Positions 23,753 through 30,699 of a stretch of DNA of 30,699 bases are shown here, piece after piece. A program made the translations under genes and the position numbers. Numbering within the stretch: the first letter of the stretch is position 1; the number at the start of each line of letters is the position of its first letter. The stretch lies in assembly GCA_039933635.1 (NCBI GenBank), contig JBDTNQ010000048.1, forward strand, positions 1 through 30,699. Reading direction: 5' to 3'. The notes beneath the pieces are model-generated. The model saw nothing but the letters and a program-made list of their open reading frames with translations. It had not been told where the DNA came from and searched no databases. The stretch comes from JBDTNQ01 sp039933635 (GTDB taxonomy: Bacteria; Acidobacteriota; Vicinamibacteria; Vicinamibacterales; SCN-69-37).

Positions 23753-24658
23753 ATGAACGACCTGAACATCGAATTCAAGCTTGACCGCATTCACTGTCAC
23801 GACGAAGGTGACGGCCCGGGCAACGCCGAGCCGTACATGTGGACCGTGTTCTTCAAGGTCGACGGCGACACACTGGTCGTGAACTCCGACGGCCCCGTTG
23901 CACCATTCCTTCAGGGCGCTCCGACGGTGGTCGGCACGCCCGGCAATCACGGCAACCTGGGCACGAGCGACGTGGACGAAGGCGACGACGTTGCGGTGCC
24001 GGCCATCATCGGCGAGTACCGCACGATCATGAAGCCCATCCCCCTGACCACGCCGCTGCTCGGCACGTCCGAGGTCGGAGGCCTGATCGGTTGCATCGTG
24101 GTGTTGATGGAAGAAGACAACACCTCAAACGCCGCCATTGCGCTGGGTCACGAAGCACTCGACAGATCCGTACGGGACAAGCTGGCGGAAGTGCTAGGCA
24201 CGCTCAGCATCAGCAAGCCCGAACCGAGCGAAGAGGACATCGCGGCGCTCACTGATCAAATCGGCAGCGCTGTGAAGGACGCCATCGGGAACGGCGTGTC
24301 CGTGTTGTCCTGGATCGCGGGGTTCGGCAACATGGACGACCAGATCGGGAGCGCGCTCTTCCGGTTCTCGCACAGCCAGCTCGAGGCCTCGGGCGGCGCT
24401 GCGATTCCCTTCAGTCGCCGCTGGGACAACGAAGGCGACTGGGAACTCTTCGGTCATATCAAGGCCACGCCGATTCGTCGTCCCGAGTCGAAGTGCTGCG
24501 ACGAACTCAAGCAGATCATCGCCAGGCTCGAGCGCGTCATCGCGAATCACGAGAAGCGCATCGCGCACCTGGAACTCATGGCGCGGCTCGCGGAGTTGGC
24601 CAAGGGTTCAGACACCGTCAAGATGGTGAACAAGAAGGCCAGCGTCCAACGAGGATAG
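23753..24658 (+). CDS. Unrecognised protein with C-terminal coiled coil
   Basis: A 301-residue protein without signal peptide or membrane segment. The N-terminal domain (~1-120) opens with FKLDRIHCHDEGDGPGNAEP and YMWTVFFKVDGDTLVV, an acidic, Cys/His-containing motif that looks conserved or ligand-binding. A middle helical region (EEDIAALTDQIGSAVKDAIG) and a segment with FRFSHSQLEASGGAAIPFSR and WDNEGDWELFGHIKA follow. A Cys-Cys pair (~245) begins a coiled coil of about 40 residues (LKQIIARLERVIANHEKRIA). AGGAG at 23740-23744 supports the start. I recognise no family. The frame, ribosome binding site and length make the gene certain. Confidence 0.85.
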   Translation: MNDLNIEFKLDRIHCHDEGDGPGNAEPYMWTVFFKVDGDTLVVNSDGPVAPFLQGAPTVVGTPGNHGNLGTSDVDEGDDVAVPAIIGEYRTIMKPIPLTTPLLGTSEVGGLIGCIVVLMEEDNTSNAAIALGHEALDRSVRDKLAEVLGTLSISKPEPSEEDIAALTDQIGSAVKDAIGNGVSVLSWIAGFGNMDDQIGSALFRFSHSQLEASGGAAIPFSRRWDNEGDWELFGHIKATPIRRPESKCCDELKQIIARLERVIANHEKRIAHLELMARLAELAKGSDTVKMVNKKASVQRG

Positions 24659-24674
24659 CCGCGCGTCGACTCAC

Positions 24675-24713
24675 CGGCCGGGACGCGTTCGCGAAGGGCG
24701 CGGTTCCCGGCCG
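24675..24713. terminator. Candidate bidirectional stem-loop between convergent genes
   Basis: CGGCCGGGA at 24675-24683 pairs perfectly with TCCCGGCCG at 24705-24713. A further CGACTC/GAGTCG pair outside could extend it, and CGCG pairs inside. It lies between convergent stops at 24658 and 24782. There is no T-tract on either side, so it is at best a non-classical terminator or an mRNA-end stabilising hairpin. Confidence 0.5.
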
Positions 24714-24781
24714 CCCGGGTGGAGAGTCGAGAACGGCCTCGGCCTCCTGGGGAAGAACCTGCATAGTGTCAGCCGGCCGGC

Positions 24782-25093
24782 CTAGCCCACTTCCGGCTTC
24801 GGCCGCCAGAGGACGAAGATCTTTCCAACGTTGCCCACGCGCGCCGACGCGGTGCGCGCGCAGATCGCCTCGGCGGCCTCGGTTCGGGCCTCTCGGTCGT
24901 TGGTGTCGATCCGCACTTTGATCAGTTCGTGATCGGCGAGCGCGCGATCGACTTCCGCCACGAACGCGTCGGTGAGTCCGGCCCGCCCCAGTCGGACGAT
25001 CGGCTCGAGATGATGGGCCTTGGCCTTTAGAGCGGCTCGTTGACGGGTCGTCAGGGCTGGCGGCATGAGTATGTCTGGCACAACTGTTCTCAT
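24782..25093 (-). CDS. yhbY: YhbY/CRM-domain RNA-binding protein
   Basis: A 103-residue protein of the YhbY (CRS1-YhbY) family, which binds ribosomal RNA and associates with pre-50S particles. The domain is complete: RAALKAKAHHLEPIVRLGRA, GLTDAFVAEVDRALADHELI, KVRI and VGNVGKIFVLWRPKP, the last being the GxxG-like loop and final strand. The ATG at 25093 overlaps the upstream stop as ATGA and is taken as the start. An ATG at 25066, nine codons later, fits the usual family length equally well. Confidence 0.9.
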   Translation of the reverse strand: MRTVVPDILMPPALTTRQRAALKAKAHHLEPIVRLGRAGLTDAFVAEVDRALADHELIKVRIDTNDREARTEAAEAICARTASARVGNVGKIFVLWRPKPEVG

Positions 25094-25434
25094 CCTTCTT
25101 CGATTTCGATCCTATGCGCGACCTGGTAGCAGGTGGCAGCGCCGATGAACCCGATGAACACGAGGATGCCCGCCTGACCGGCTGGCTCCTGGAGCGCTTC
25201 GAACCAACGGAACATCTCGACGCCCGTGCGCCCGAAGAGGATGAACCGCTGGCGCTCGACGACCGCGGCCGTGCCGGGCAACAGTTCCTCGACGGTGGGC
25301 CCGCGATGCGCGAGGCCGAGCCGATAGACGATCATGGCCGCAGCGATGCCGGCCGCCAGGACGCACGCGCCGATCCGCCGCAGACGGGTCACTCGTCGTT
25401 GCTGGTGGAGATTCAACCTGGGCCCCTGGTGCAC
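25090..25434 (-). CDS. Small two-span membrane protein
   Basis: A 114-residue protein with two hydrophobic segments (RIGACVLAAGIAAAMIVYRL and AGILVFIGFIGAATCYQV) around a soluble loop of ~45 residues (RGPTVEELLPGTAAVVERQR). The start is a GTG at 25434 with AGGA eight bases before it. It overlaps the YhbY start by ATGA and lies 22 bp after the beta-helix gene, so it belongs to the same run. No family is recognised. Confidence 0.65.
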   Translation of the reverse strand: MHQGPRLNLHQQRRVTRLRRIGACVLAAGIAAAMIVYRLGLAHRGPTVEELLPGTAAVVERQRFILFGRTGVEMFRWFEALQEPAGQAGILVFIGFIGAATCYQVAHRIEIEEG

Positions 25435-25456
25435 ACGGCGATCCTAGACTGAACGG

Positions 25457-27904
25457 TCAGTACAAGAACATGCTTGTGGTCGACCACTCGGGTTGCTGGC
25501 CCGCGACGATCTCTGCATCGCTGAAGAAGTGGGCGACGCGGTTGCCATCCACCGTCAGCGTACCCCCGCCCGGCGCCGTGCCGAAGCGGCCCGCGAACGC
25601 GGCAATGGGCGTGCTCTTGAGCCGGCGCGCATCGCCAGTCCACGTATACGTCTTCCATTCGCGCCAGACATCTCGTCCATTTTTGGAGCGCCACCACCGC
25701 AAACGGACCGTGATGTTGTTCGAGGAACCAGTCACCTTCGTCTCGAGTCGCAGCAGGTCATCGATGTTGTCATCGGGATCGAGGTTGGTGACGTAGAGCG
25801 ACTCGACGGGGTCGTGGAGCTCACTGTTCAGAGAATGCCAGATGCCCAGCGCGCCGCTCGAGATGCTCCAGTGCCCCTCCTCGACCGCCAGCACGTCGGT
25901 GACGCCGTCTCCCGTGAAGTCGCCAAACTGCAGCTTCTTCATCGGTATGTCCGAATTCTGGACCTCCGTCCAATGCGGCGCGGCCAGCGGCGTCACGAAC
26001 CATTGTCCGTCACCGCGGCGCCAGAATGCGTGCGTGGTGCGGCGGGTGGCGCCTGCCCGGGTATCCGGATCGGCCAGATCGAAGCGGCCCAGCCGCACCT
26101 CGGACAACGGCTTTCCAAACTGACCGAGGTCGTGCCAGCCGCCGTATCCGCCGCTGACATAGACCCAGGCTCCGTCGGCGCGCTGGCCGAGCACGTCGCA
26201 ACGCTGGTCGCCGTCGAGATACGCCAGCCGCAACTCGCTGAGCCGGTGCCGCTGCGTGTTGAGAAAGCTCCACGGAAACTCGCCGTAGCTGGAATACCAC
26301 CAGCTGACCCCGGTCGCGAGGAACAGATCGTCGACGCCGTCGCCGTCCATATCGCACACGCCGTAGTCACCGAACGTCCGTGTTCCCGTCAGGTTGTTGT
26401 CGACGACGTCCACGTTGCTATCCGTGTTCAAGTGAATGGCGGCGCTGCCGGGGTAATCACCGACGTGAATCAGTTCCTCCTGCATGAACGCGTTGTCGCC
26501 GATCGTGGCGCGCTCACGCGGCATACCGCGAAGGCTGATCGCATTCTCCCGGTCGTACTGGAACGCGTTGTGTTCGAGTTCGAACCGGAAGCCCGCATAG
26601 CCACAGTTCCAGAGGCTGCTGCTCAGCACGTACGTACCGATCAGTCCACCGGCAACAATGATGCCGCCGATGATGGCGACGGGACCTGCGGCGGCGCCGA
26701 GCACAATCGCAACAGCGCCGAGCACGACAATGCCCAGGATGGCCCACCCGGCCGACCGCGCCGTGCAGTTGTCGGTACCGTGCACGTCGAACATGTGCTC
26801 GTTCGGGTTGAAATAGCCGCCGTTGTCGCCGCCGCCATTCAGCACGAGATTCGAGGTGGCCCGATATCCGCCTGAGAATCCGCTTGCGGCAATCGCATGC
26901 CGGTTGAAGTCGAACAGGTTGCTTTCGATGCGAGCCCACGAGCCGACGCCAACGTCCACGCCGTAGCCGCCCGCATGGCCTCCGGTCGACGGGTGCTGGT
27001 TGTGATGCAGGAAGTTGCCCACGATTTTCACGTCGTCGTATCCCGTCAGGCGGCCGGCATCGCGATTGGAGGCCTTGATCTCGGACGGATCGTCATCGTC
27101 GATCTTGATGGCGGCGCCGCCCCATCCCGCGATCTCCATGTTGGACACGGTGATGTTGCGGCAGCGAAGGATGGCCACGCCGTACGTGTCGCGCGTCTGG
27201 TTGCCGAAGCTCGGCCCGAACAGGCGGAAGCCGGAGATACGCACGCCGTCAGCTTCTGTGTCGTCACCATCCCCGCAATCGAGCTCGAAGAATCGATCTA
27301 CGTCGCCGTCGCTCGACTTATGGTCGCCACCAAACCGCAGCACGGGCCCGAAGGACCTCGGTGACCGCGCCTCACCGGGACCAGTTGATCCGTCGACGAC
27401 CAGTTCGGGCAGGTCTGTCCGCACGTTCACGCCTCTTCCCGAAAGGGAGGGCAATGTCCGCATGATTCGGCCGCCGATGCCCGGTTGGAGGGGCCGCCCC
27501 GCGAATATCGTTCCCGGAGGGACGCCGCCGCAACTGAACGCCGGCGCCTGTGCGGGGACGGGATGTGGAGGATCGAATCGGCTGACACTGGTCAGCGTCA
27601 CGCAGCGGGCGAACTGCAGCGGAAAGTCGCGTTCGTGACGGCCGTCGAACGACGGCTTGACGTGATCGAACGACATGTCGACGTCGGGCCCAAGCCTGAC
27701 GAGCGTGTCGGGACACGCGACCGCGGCGGACAACAGACTGCGCCAACCGGCATCGCTGCCTTCGATGTCGACGACGCGGGCCGGAGTGACGGGACAGACG
27801 GCCGTGTCGTTTTGCGCCGCTGCCACGGCTGGCAGCATCACGAGCAGCCACAGACCGGCAGCAACCGACATGCGTCGTCGTACATCCCGCAGATGCCGTG
27901 TCAT
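25457..27904 (-). CDS. Exported beta-helix protein with FG-GAP-like repeats and an internal hydrophobic hairpin
   Basis: An 815-residue exported protein. The signal peptide covers residues 1-30 (cleavage near AVAAAQ), and GAGGT lies upstream of the ATG at 27904. Residues ~160-505 show right-handed parallel beta-helix rungs (GVAILRCRNITVSNMEIAGW, YDDVKIVGNFLHHNQ, ARIESNLFDFNRHAIAA, NVDVVDNNLTGTRTFG). From ~515 come FG-GAP/VCBS-type calcium loops (CDMDGDGVDDLFLATG, LDGDQRCDVLGQ, GDFTGDGVTDVLAVE, LDPDDNIDDLL). Residues 386-430 are strongly hydrophobic and Gly/Ala-rich, flanked by Cys380 and Cys434, splitting the helix domain. The protein may be surface bound and act on or bind polysaccharide; no catalytic residues are evident. 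It lies downstream of an ECF sigma factor. Confidence 0.85.
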   Translation of the reverse strand: MTRHLRDVRRRMSVAAGLWLLVMLPAVAAAQNDTAVCPVTPARVVDIEGSDAGWRSLLSAAVACPDTLVRLGPDVDMSFDHVKPSFDGRHERDFPLQFARCVTLTSVSRFDPPHPVPAQAPAFSCGGVPPGTIFAGRPLQPGIGGRIMRTLPSLSGRGVNVRTDLPELVVDGSTGPGEARSPRSFGPVLRFGGDHKSSDGDVDRFFELDCGDGDDTEADGVRISGFRLFGPSFGNQTRDTYGVAILRCRNITVSNMEIAGWGGAAIKIDDDDPSEIKASNRDAGRLTGYDDVKIVGNFLHHNQHPSTGGHAGGYGVDVGVGSWARIESNLFDFNRHAIAASGFSGGYRATSNLVLNGGGDNGGYFNPNEHMFDVHGTDNCTARSAGWAILGIVVLGAVAIVLGAAAGPVAIIGGIIVAGGLIGTYVLSSSLWNCGYAGFRFELEHNAFQYDRENAISLRGMPRERATIGDNAFMQEELIHVGDYPGSAAIHLNTDSNVDVVDNNLTGTRTFGDYGVCDMDGDGVDDLFLATGVSWWYSSYGEFPWSFLNTQRHRLSELRLAYLDGDQRCDVLGQRADGAWVYVSGGYGGWHDLGQFGKPLSEVRLGRFDLADPDTRAGATRRTTHAFWRRGDGQWFVTPLAAPHWTEVQNSDIPMKKLQFGDFTGDGVTDVLAVEEGHWSISSGALGIWHSLNSELHDPVESLYVTNLDPDDNIDDLLRLETKVTGSSNNITVRLRWWRSKNGRDVWREWKTYTWTGDARRLKSTPIAAFAGRFGTAPGGGTLTVDGNRVAHFFSDAEIVAGQQPEWSTTSMFLY

Positions 27905-27975
27905 GGCGCGACCTCGCTTGTCGGGGAGACTACCGGAGAGGGTAACCGATCGACAGTGGCGTCGCGCGTTGGCTT

Positions 27976-28209
27976 CTAGCGCACGCCATACACCTGCGCG
28001 ACCTGCCACATCGCATCGGCGACATAGAGGGCGGCGAGACCGATCAGGGCCGGAGACCAGGCTGGCCATCGGAGCGGATGCGCAACCCCCTGGACCGGCG
28101 TGTGCCGGGCCAGTACGCGATGACATCGCGCCTGCGTGCGGCGTGTGCGGTCCGGAGCCGGGATGGCTGGCGGGAGCTGCGAGATGAGATCGAGGATCGG
28201 ATCTTTCAT
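27976..28209 (-). CDS. Small membrane protein coupled to an ECF sigma factor (possible anti-sigma)
   Basis: A 77-residue protein: a soluble N-terminus (MKDPILDLISQLPPAIPAPD) with a basic Cys/His-containing segment (RTRRTQARCHRVLARH), then one membrane span (WSPALIGLAALYVADAMWQV). The ATG overlaps the sigma-factor stop as ATGA and has GAGGTG just upstream, so it is translated in step with it. Size, topology and position suit a small anti-sigma factor. It lacks a classical zinc-binding HxxxCxxC motif, so that role is inference. Confidence 0.65.
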   Translation of the reverse strand: MKDPILDLISQLPPAIPAPDRTRRTQARCHRVLARHTPVQGVAHPLRWPAWSPALIGLAALYVADAMWQVAQVYGVR

Positions 28210-28793
28210 CGGAGCACCTCGCACCGGACTGGCAGAGGGACTTCAGCACGAGCGTCCAGCGCCTGTGTCAGTTGCGCGCGGGCCCGGCTCAATCGCTGAC
28301 GGAAGGCCTCGGGTGAGATCCCGCAAACGGACGCGGCCTCGGTTGGCGACAGGCCAGATGTCGCCACGAGCAGCAGCACCTCTCGAGACCGGGAAGGAAG
28401 GGACGCCAGCGCACGCTCCAACCGCCGCTCGAGTTGGTTTGCCGCCGTCTCTTCGAACGGCGACGACCGATGCACGCCGTAGGGCCACAGACCGACGAGA
28501 TCTCCTGACACCGCATCTTCGAGCTTGCGCGATCGCAGGTAGCTGACGTGAAGGTTGCGCGCCACGGTGAAGAGCCAGGGTCCAATCGTGGTGTCAGACC
28601 TCAGGCGCGATGCGTGTGTCACCAGGCGGAGCCAGGTGTCTTCAAGCAGATCCTCCGCGACATCGCGCCGGCACGAGAGCCGCAACAGGAACGTGTACAG
28701 ACGGGCATTGAAGGCGGCATGGACCTCGTCGAACGCCGCTCGGTCACCCGTCTGCAGCCTGGCGACGAGCCTCGCTTCGGTCCCGCGGTCCAT
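28206..28793 (-). CDS. ECF RNA polymerase sigma factor
   Basis: A 195-residue ECF sigma factor, distinct from the SigF-type one. Region 2 lies at ~5-85 (LVARLQTGDRAAFDEVHAAF, AEDLLEDTWLRLVTHASRL, WLFTVARNLHVSYLRSRKL) and region 4 at ~125-180 (LASLPSRSREVLLLVATSGL, TEAASVCGISPEAFRQRLSR). The ATG at 28793 is preferred; a GTG at 28835 would add 14 residues and cross the divergent promoter region. It is followed by a coupled small membrane protein and by the beta-helix gene, its probable targets or partners. The group cannot be assigned from sequence alone. Confidence 0.9.
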   Translation of the reverse strand: MDRGTEARLVARLQTGDRAAFDEVHAAFNARLYTFLLRLSCRRDVAEDLLEDTWLRLVTHASRLRSDTTIGPWLFTVARNLHVSYLRSRKLEDAVSGDLVGLWPYGVHRSSPFEETAANQLERRLERALASLPSRSREVLLLVATSGLSPTEAASVCGISPEAFRQRLSRARAQLTQALDARAEVPLPVRCEVLR

Positions 28794-28820
28794 ATCTGAA
28801 TAACGCGCGAGCGAGCCGGG

Positions 28821-28836
28821 CGTGACAGACGTCACG
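28821..28836. promoter_or_regulatory. Inverted repeat CGTGAC-N4-GTCACG between divergent genes
   Basis: A perfect 6-bp inverted repeat with a 4-bp spacer lies between the ECF sigma gene (start 28793) and the divergent membrane-protein gene (start 28885). The location fits an operator or overlapping divergent promoter elements. It is a single copy in this window, so its role is only suggested. Confidence 0.35.
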
Positions 28837-28884
28837 TTGGTTCGCGCCCTGCGTTTATACCTCTACATTCAGGAGGATGCCTCG

Positions 28885-29241
28885 ATGAATCCCATCGAAC
28901 TCTTGCACCAAATCGGACTGTTCGCCCTGCTGACGTTGCTGATTGACACCGTGCCGCTCATCGCAGCGGCCTCCTACGCGTCCCGGCCCAGCGAGGGGAA
29001 GCTGGTGCTCATGCGGCCGTTTTCGCTGGCCGCGCTCTTTGCCGGCACTGCGGGGTCGCTCAACGGACTCCTGAACATGCTCCAGGGCCTCGCCAGGACT
29101 CCCGACATGACGGGGCGATGGGGCCCTGTGTATGGCGGCGCATCGGAGGCGTTGGTGCCCGCGGTGTTTGGGCTGACCTGCCTGACTGTGGCGTGGCTCC
29201 TGGTCGCCGTCGGCATGTGGCGCGGCGTCCGTGAGGCATGA
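28885..29241 (+). CDS. Small membrane protein, MotA/TolQ/ExbB-like layout
   Basis: A 118-residue membrane protein with three hydrophobic segments: LLHQIGLFALLTLLIDTVPL, FSLAALFAGTAGSLNGLLNM and EALVPAVFGLTCLTVAWLLV. The last two, with the intervening GGASEALVPAVFGL, resemble the pore-helix region of MotA/TolQ/ExbB proteins, but the protein is about half their usual size and the similarity is by eye. AGGAGG at 28871-28876 gives a strong ribosome binding site for the ATG at 28885. It is divergent from the ECF sigma factor and may be one of its targets. Confidence 0.6.
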   Translation: MNPIELLHQIGLFALLTLLIDTVPLIAAASYASRPSEGKLVLMRPFSLAALFAGTAGSLNGLLNMLQGLARTPDMTGRWGPVYGGASEALVPAVFGLTCLTVAWLLVAVGMWRGVREA

Positions 29242-29256
29242 CGGGGGGATTTCCAA

Positions 29257-29448
29257 CTATCGAAACGACAGGATCAGCATCGCCGCGAAAATGGCGCCCA
29301 CGACCACAGCGCTCAATCGCGAATGACGCACGAACATCTGACCGACGGGACGGCCGCGCAGCGGCGCCTGAGGATGCACGAACATCTGGATGCACCACAT
29401 CAGGCCGCCGATGCCGACGATGCGAACGATCCAGACCTCGGGAATCAT
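29257..29448 (-). CDS. Small two-span membrane protein
   Basis: A 63-residue protein with two hydrophobic segments (WIVRIVGIGGLMWCIQMFV and LSAVVVGAIFAAMLILSFR) joined by a basic loop (RGRPVGQMFVRHSR). The ATG overlaps the nucleotidyltransferase stop as ATGA and has GAGG just upstream, so it is the third gene of that unit. It ends 15 bp from the convergent gene. No family is recognised. Confidence 0.6.
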   Translation of the reverse strand: MIPEVWIVRIVGIGGLMWCIQMFVHPQAPLRGRPVGQMFVRHSRLSAVVVGAIFAAMLILSFR

Positions 29449-30017
29449 CGGGCCTCACCGCCCCGCCGTCTCACTCGCTCCAAGAGTTCGCGCGGTCCTG
29501 TCTGTTCCGCCAGGTCGCAGACTTCGTCGACCCCGGCAGCGACGTAGGGCCAGTCGATTCGGTCGCGATGACGCCGCGCGATGCCGACCGCATCGAGCAA
29601 ATCCTTCTCGCGTCCGCTGATGATCTTGAAAAGCAGCAGGTCCTCGGGCGTAGGCAGCGGAACCTCGCGATCGAACAGCCGGGCCACGATGGCGCGCTGG
29701 CGGGCCCGCTCCTCGAACGGCAGGGACGCCACGATGATGTCCAGCTGAAACGGCGCGCGGTGAAACCGCAGTGTGCCCGTCGCACGCAGCCGATCGGCTT
29801 CGTCAGCTGCCACGCCGAAGCCTGCCGAATCGGCCCGCGCGATCAGCCCTTCGGCCGCCTTCATCGTCACGAACGCGACGACGTCAACGTCCGCGGTGAA
29901 GCGAGGCTCGCCCTGAGCTGCGACGGCAAGCCCGCCAACGAGCAGGAATGGAATACGTTCAGTCGCGAGGAAGTCGATCGCGGCCTGGCAGAACTCGTCG
30001 AAGGCGTTGGCCCTCAC
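29445..30017 (-). CDS. Nucleotidyltransferase-fold protein (MNT/AbiEii-like)
   Basis: A 190-residue protein with the minimal nucleotidyltransferase signature: FLLVGGLAVAAQGEPRFTAD followed by VDVV, giving the GG and DxD metal-binding residues. A later acidic strand, FQLDIIVASLPFEERARQRA, and PTPEDLLLFKIISGREKDLL with DAVGIA complete the pattern of AbiEii/DUF6036-like enzymes. I start at GTG 30017, which overlaps the upstream stop as GTGA; a TTG at 30038 is the alternative. It follows a small partner gene, a layout seen in toxin-antitoxin pairs and in domesticated housekeeping pairs alike. The enzymatic target is unknown. Confidence 0.82.
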   Translation of the reverse strand: MRANAFDEFCQAAIDFLATERIPFLLVGGLAVAAQGEPRFTADVDVVAFVTMKAAEGLIARADSAGFGVAADEADRLRATGTLRFHRAPFQLDIIVASLPFEERARQRAIVARLFDREVPLPTPEDLLLFKIISGREKDLLDAVGIARRHRDRIDWPYVAAGVDEVCDLAEQTGPRELLERVRRRGGEAR

Positions 30018-30241
30018 TGTCGAGGCGGCGTCCGGCAAGCCTTAAGCCGATCGTCGGCGATTCCGAGTTGCCGGGCGTAGTTCTGGTGCCTTGCCTCCGG
30101 CACAACCGTGACCGCCACGGCGACGGCCGACGTCCACAACGCCATACCAAGCGCCAGGCTCTCGCCGGGGGACAGGCGCGCCAGCGCGCTCCATGTTTCA
30201 TCGGCGCGCCACCGTTCGTAAGCGTCCCCGGAGAGGATCAT
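30014..30241 (-). CDS. Small partner protein upstream of the nucleotidyltransferase
   Basis: A 75-residue protein, soluble and largely helical (MILSGDAYERWRADETWSAL, ARLSPGESLALGMALWTSAV). Its stop overlaps the GTG of the nucleotidyltransferase. The pattern of a short helical protein immediately before such an enzyme suggests an antitoxin or regulatory partner, but I recognise no DNA-binding motif. The ATG at 30241 lacks a strong ribosome binding site. Confidence 0.6.
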   Translation of the reverse strand: MILSGDAYERWRADETWSALARLSPGESLALGMALWTSAVAVAVTVVPEARHQNYARQLGIADDRLKACRTPPRQ

Positions 30242-30412
30242 GACGCCACTGTACTGCGCCGACTTGGTCTTCGCCAGCGATTCGCAGAGGCAGCTGGCTC
30301 CTCCGGGAAGTTTCGGCCGCGAAGATGGCGCGACTCCGCCTGGGTTCGATTCCGCACACGCCAAAAACGCCGTGACGGTTCCCAGAGAACCACCCTGAAG
30401 AGACCATCCGAA

Positions 30413-30425
30413 ACGGGCGACCCGT
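30413..30425 (-). terminator. Weak hairpin downstream of a small membrane-protein gene
   Basis: ACGGG-CGA-CCCGT forms a 5-bp stem with a 3-base loop, followed on the minus strand by TTTC only. It lies 28 bp beyond the stop of the gene ending at 30453. The surrounding 30242-30452 interval holds no gene I can support. It also contains the dyad GGTTC-N5-GAACC at 30377-30391. Confidence 0.3.
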
Positions 30426-30452
30426 CTTGTACGTCGATGGAGCATTCCGTTC

Positions 30453-30626
30453 TCACTGAACCATGTCGACGCTGTTCTTGAGGAGATCCACGAGGACGCC
30501 AAGCGCGACGCAGAAAACGACCAGCCGGATAGGCCATCGGATCCAGAAGGCGGTGGTCGATGTTCTCCACACGAGCACTCCCAGCACGACACACCAAGTT
30601 AGATCGAGCACGATTCGCATTCGCAT
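30453..30626 (-). CDS. Small two-span membrane protein
   Basis: A 57-residue protein with two hydrophobic segments (RIVLDLTWCVVLGVLVW and IRLVVFCVALGVLVDLL) separated by TSTTAFWIRW. The ATG at 30626 follows the stop of an apparent upstream gene by 15 bp; an ATG at 30620 is an equal choice. No family or clear ribosome binding site is recognised; the membrane pattern is the main support. Confidence 0.5.
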   Translation of the reverse strand: MRMRIVLDLTWCVVLGVLVWRTSTTAFWIRWPIRLVVFCVALGVLVDLLKNSVDMVQ

Positions 30627-30641
30627 CGGGTTAGTCAATGG

Positions 30642-30699
30642 CTAGCGTGATCTCTTGACTGCCGCGGCGCCAAAGATGAAGAAGGTGACGGCCAGGGCG
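30642..30699 (-). CDS. C-terminal fragment of a membrane protein, cut by the window edge
   Basis: The last 18 codons of a frame that enters from beyond the right edge, reading ALAVTFFIFGAAAVKRSR and then a TAG. A hydrophobic stretch ending in a short basic tail is typical of a final membrane helix. Spacing to the next gene suggests one transcription unit. Too little is visible to name it. Confidence 0.4.
   Translation of the reverse strand, partial: ALAVTFFIFGAAAVKRSR

Noticed and set aside
1..30699. CRISPR arrays, tRNA or rRNA genes, insertion sequences, prophage genes
   Set aside because: No regularly spaced repeats, cloverleaf sequences, rRNA signatures, transposases, integrases or phage structural genes were recognised on either strand.

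Overview
This is a 30.7 kb, very GC-rich, densely coded bacterial chromosome segment. No rRNA, tRNA, CRISPR array or insertion sequence was recognised. The gene mix points to a soil-type Acidobacteriota, perhaps near the Vicinamibacterales: a secreted GH54 arabinofuranosidase, CotH, several ECF sigma systems, Tat-exported Nif3-like proteins, and many small membrane proteins coupled by ATGA or GTGA overlaps. That placement is inference from gene content; no phylogenetic marker gene is present.

Layout. At 63-7528 there is a DUF6159-like membrane protein, a very large secreted GH54 enzyme whose lamin-tail domain is interrupted by two blocks of beta-rich repeats, a small membrane protein, a DUF2157-like/membrane-anchored gene pair, and a CotH protein. 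At 7664-8639 there are a VOC/PhnB-like protein and a small membrane protein. At 8650-14286 lies the most coherent module: minus-strand sigF-nrsF-msrP-msrQ, with a 26-codon ORF and a ClC chloride transporter in the opposite direction. At 14368-19917 there are a small membrane protein, an AEC transporter, an Ig-CAP lipoprotein, an M23-like lipoprotein that seems to have lost its catalytic residues, an MHS-type MFS transporter and a GNAT acetyltransferase. At 20064-24658 there are tandem Nif3 paralogues (one Tat-exported and lacking metal ligands), an aminoglycoside-phosphotransferase-fold kinase, a secreted protein and an unrecognised coiled-coil protein. At 24782-29241 a minus-strand run holds an ECF sigma factor, a small membrane partner, a beta-helix/FG-GAP exported protein with an internal hydrophobic hairpin, a small membrane protein and YhbY, with a small MotA/TolQ-like membrane protein divergent from it. 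The right end holds a nucleotidyltransferase with a small upstream partner and short membrane proteins.

How the genes work together. The central module looks like a periplasmic methionine-sulfoxide repair regulon. An ECF sigma factor (SigF type) is overlapped by its NrsF-type anti-sigma factor, which keeps two cysteines. Next come the Tat-exported molybdoenzyme MsrP and its membrane partner MsrQ, here fused to an FAD/NAD(P)H reductase and a 2Fe-2S ferredoxin domain. I found three sites of identical form, GTAACC-N16-CGTA: one before sigF, one before msrP, and one facing the opposite way before the 26-codon ORF and the ClC gene. The first and third form a 15-bp inverted repeat. This suggests one stress-responsive sigma factor controls repair of oxidised (possibly HOCl-damaged) periplasmic proteins, its own synthesis, and a divergent chloride transporter.
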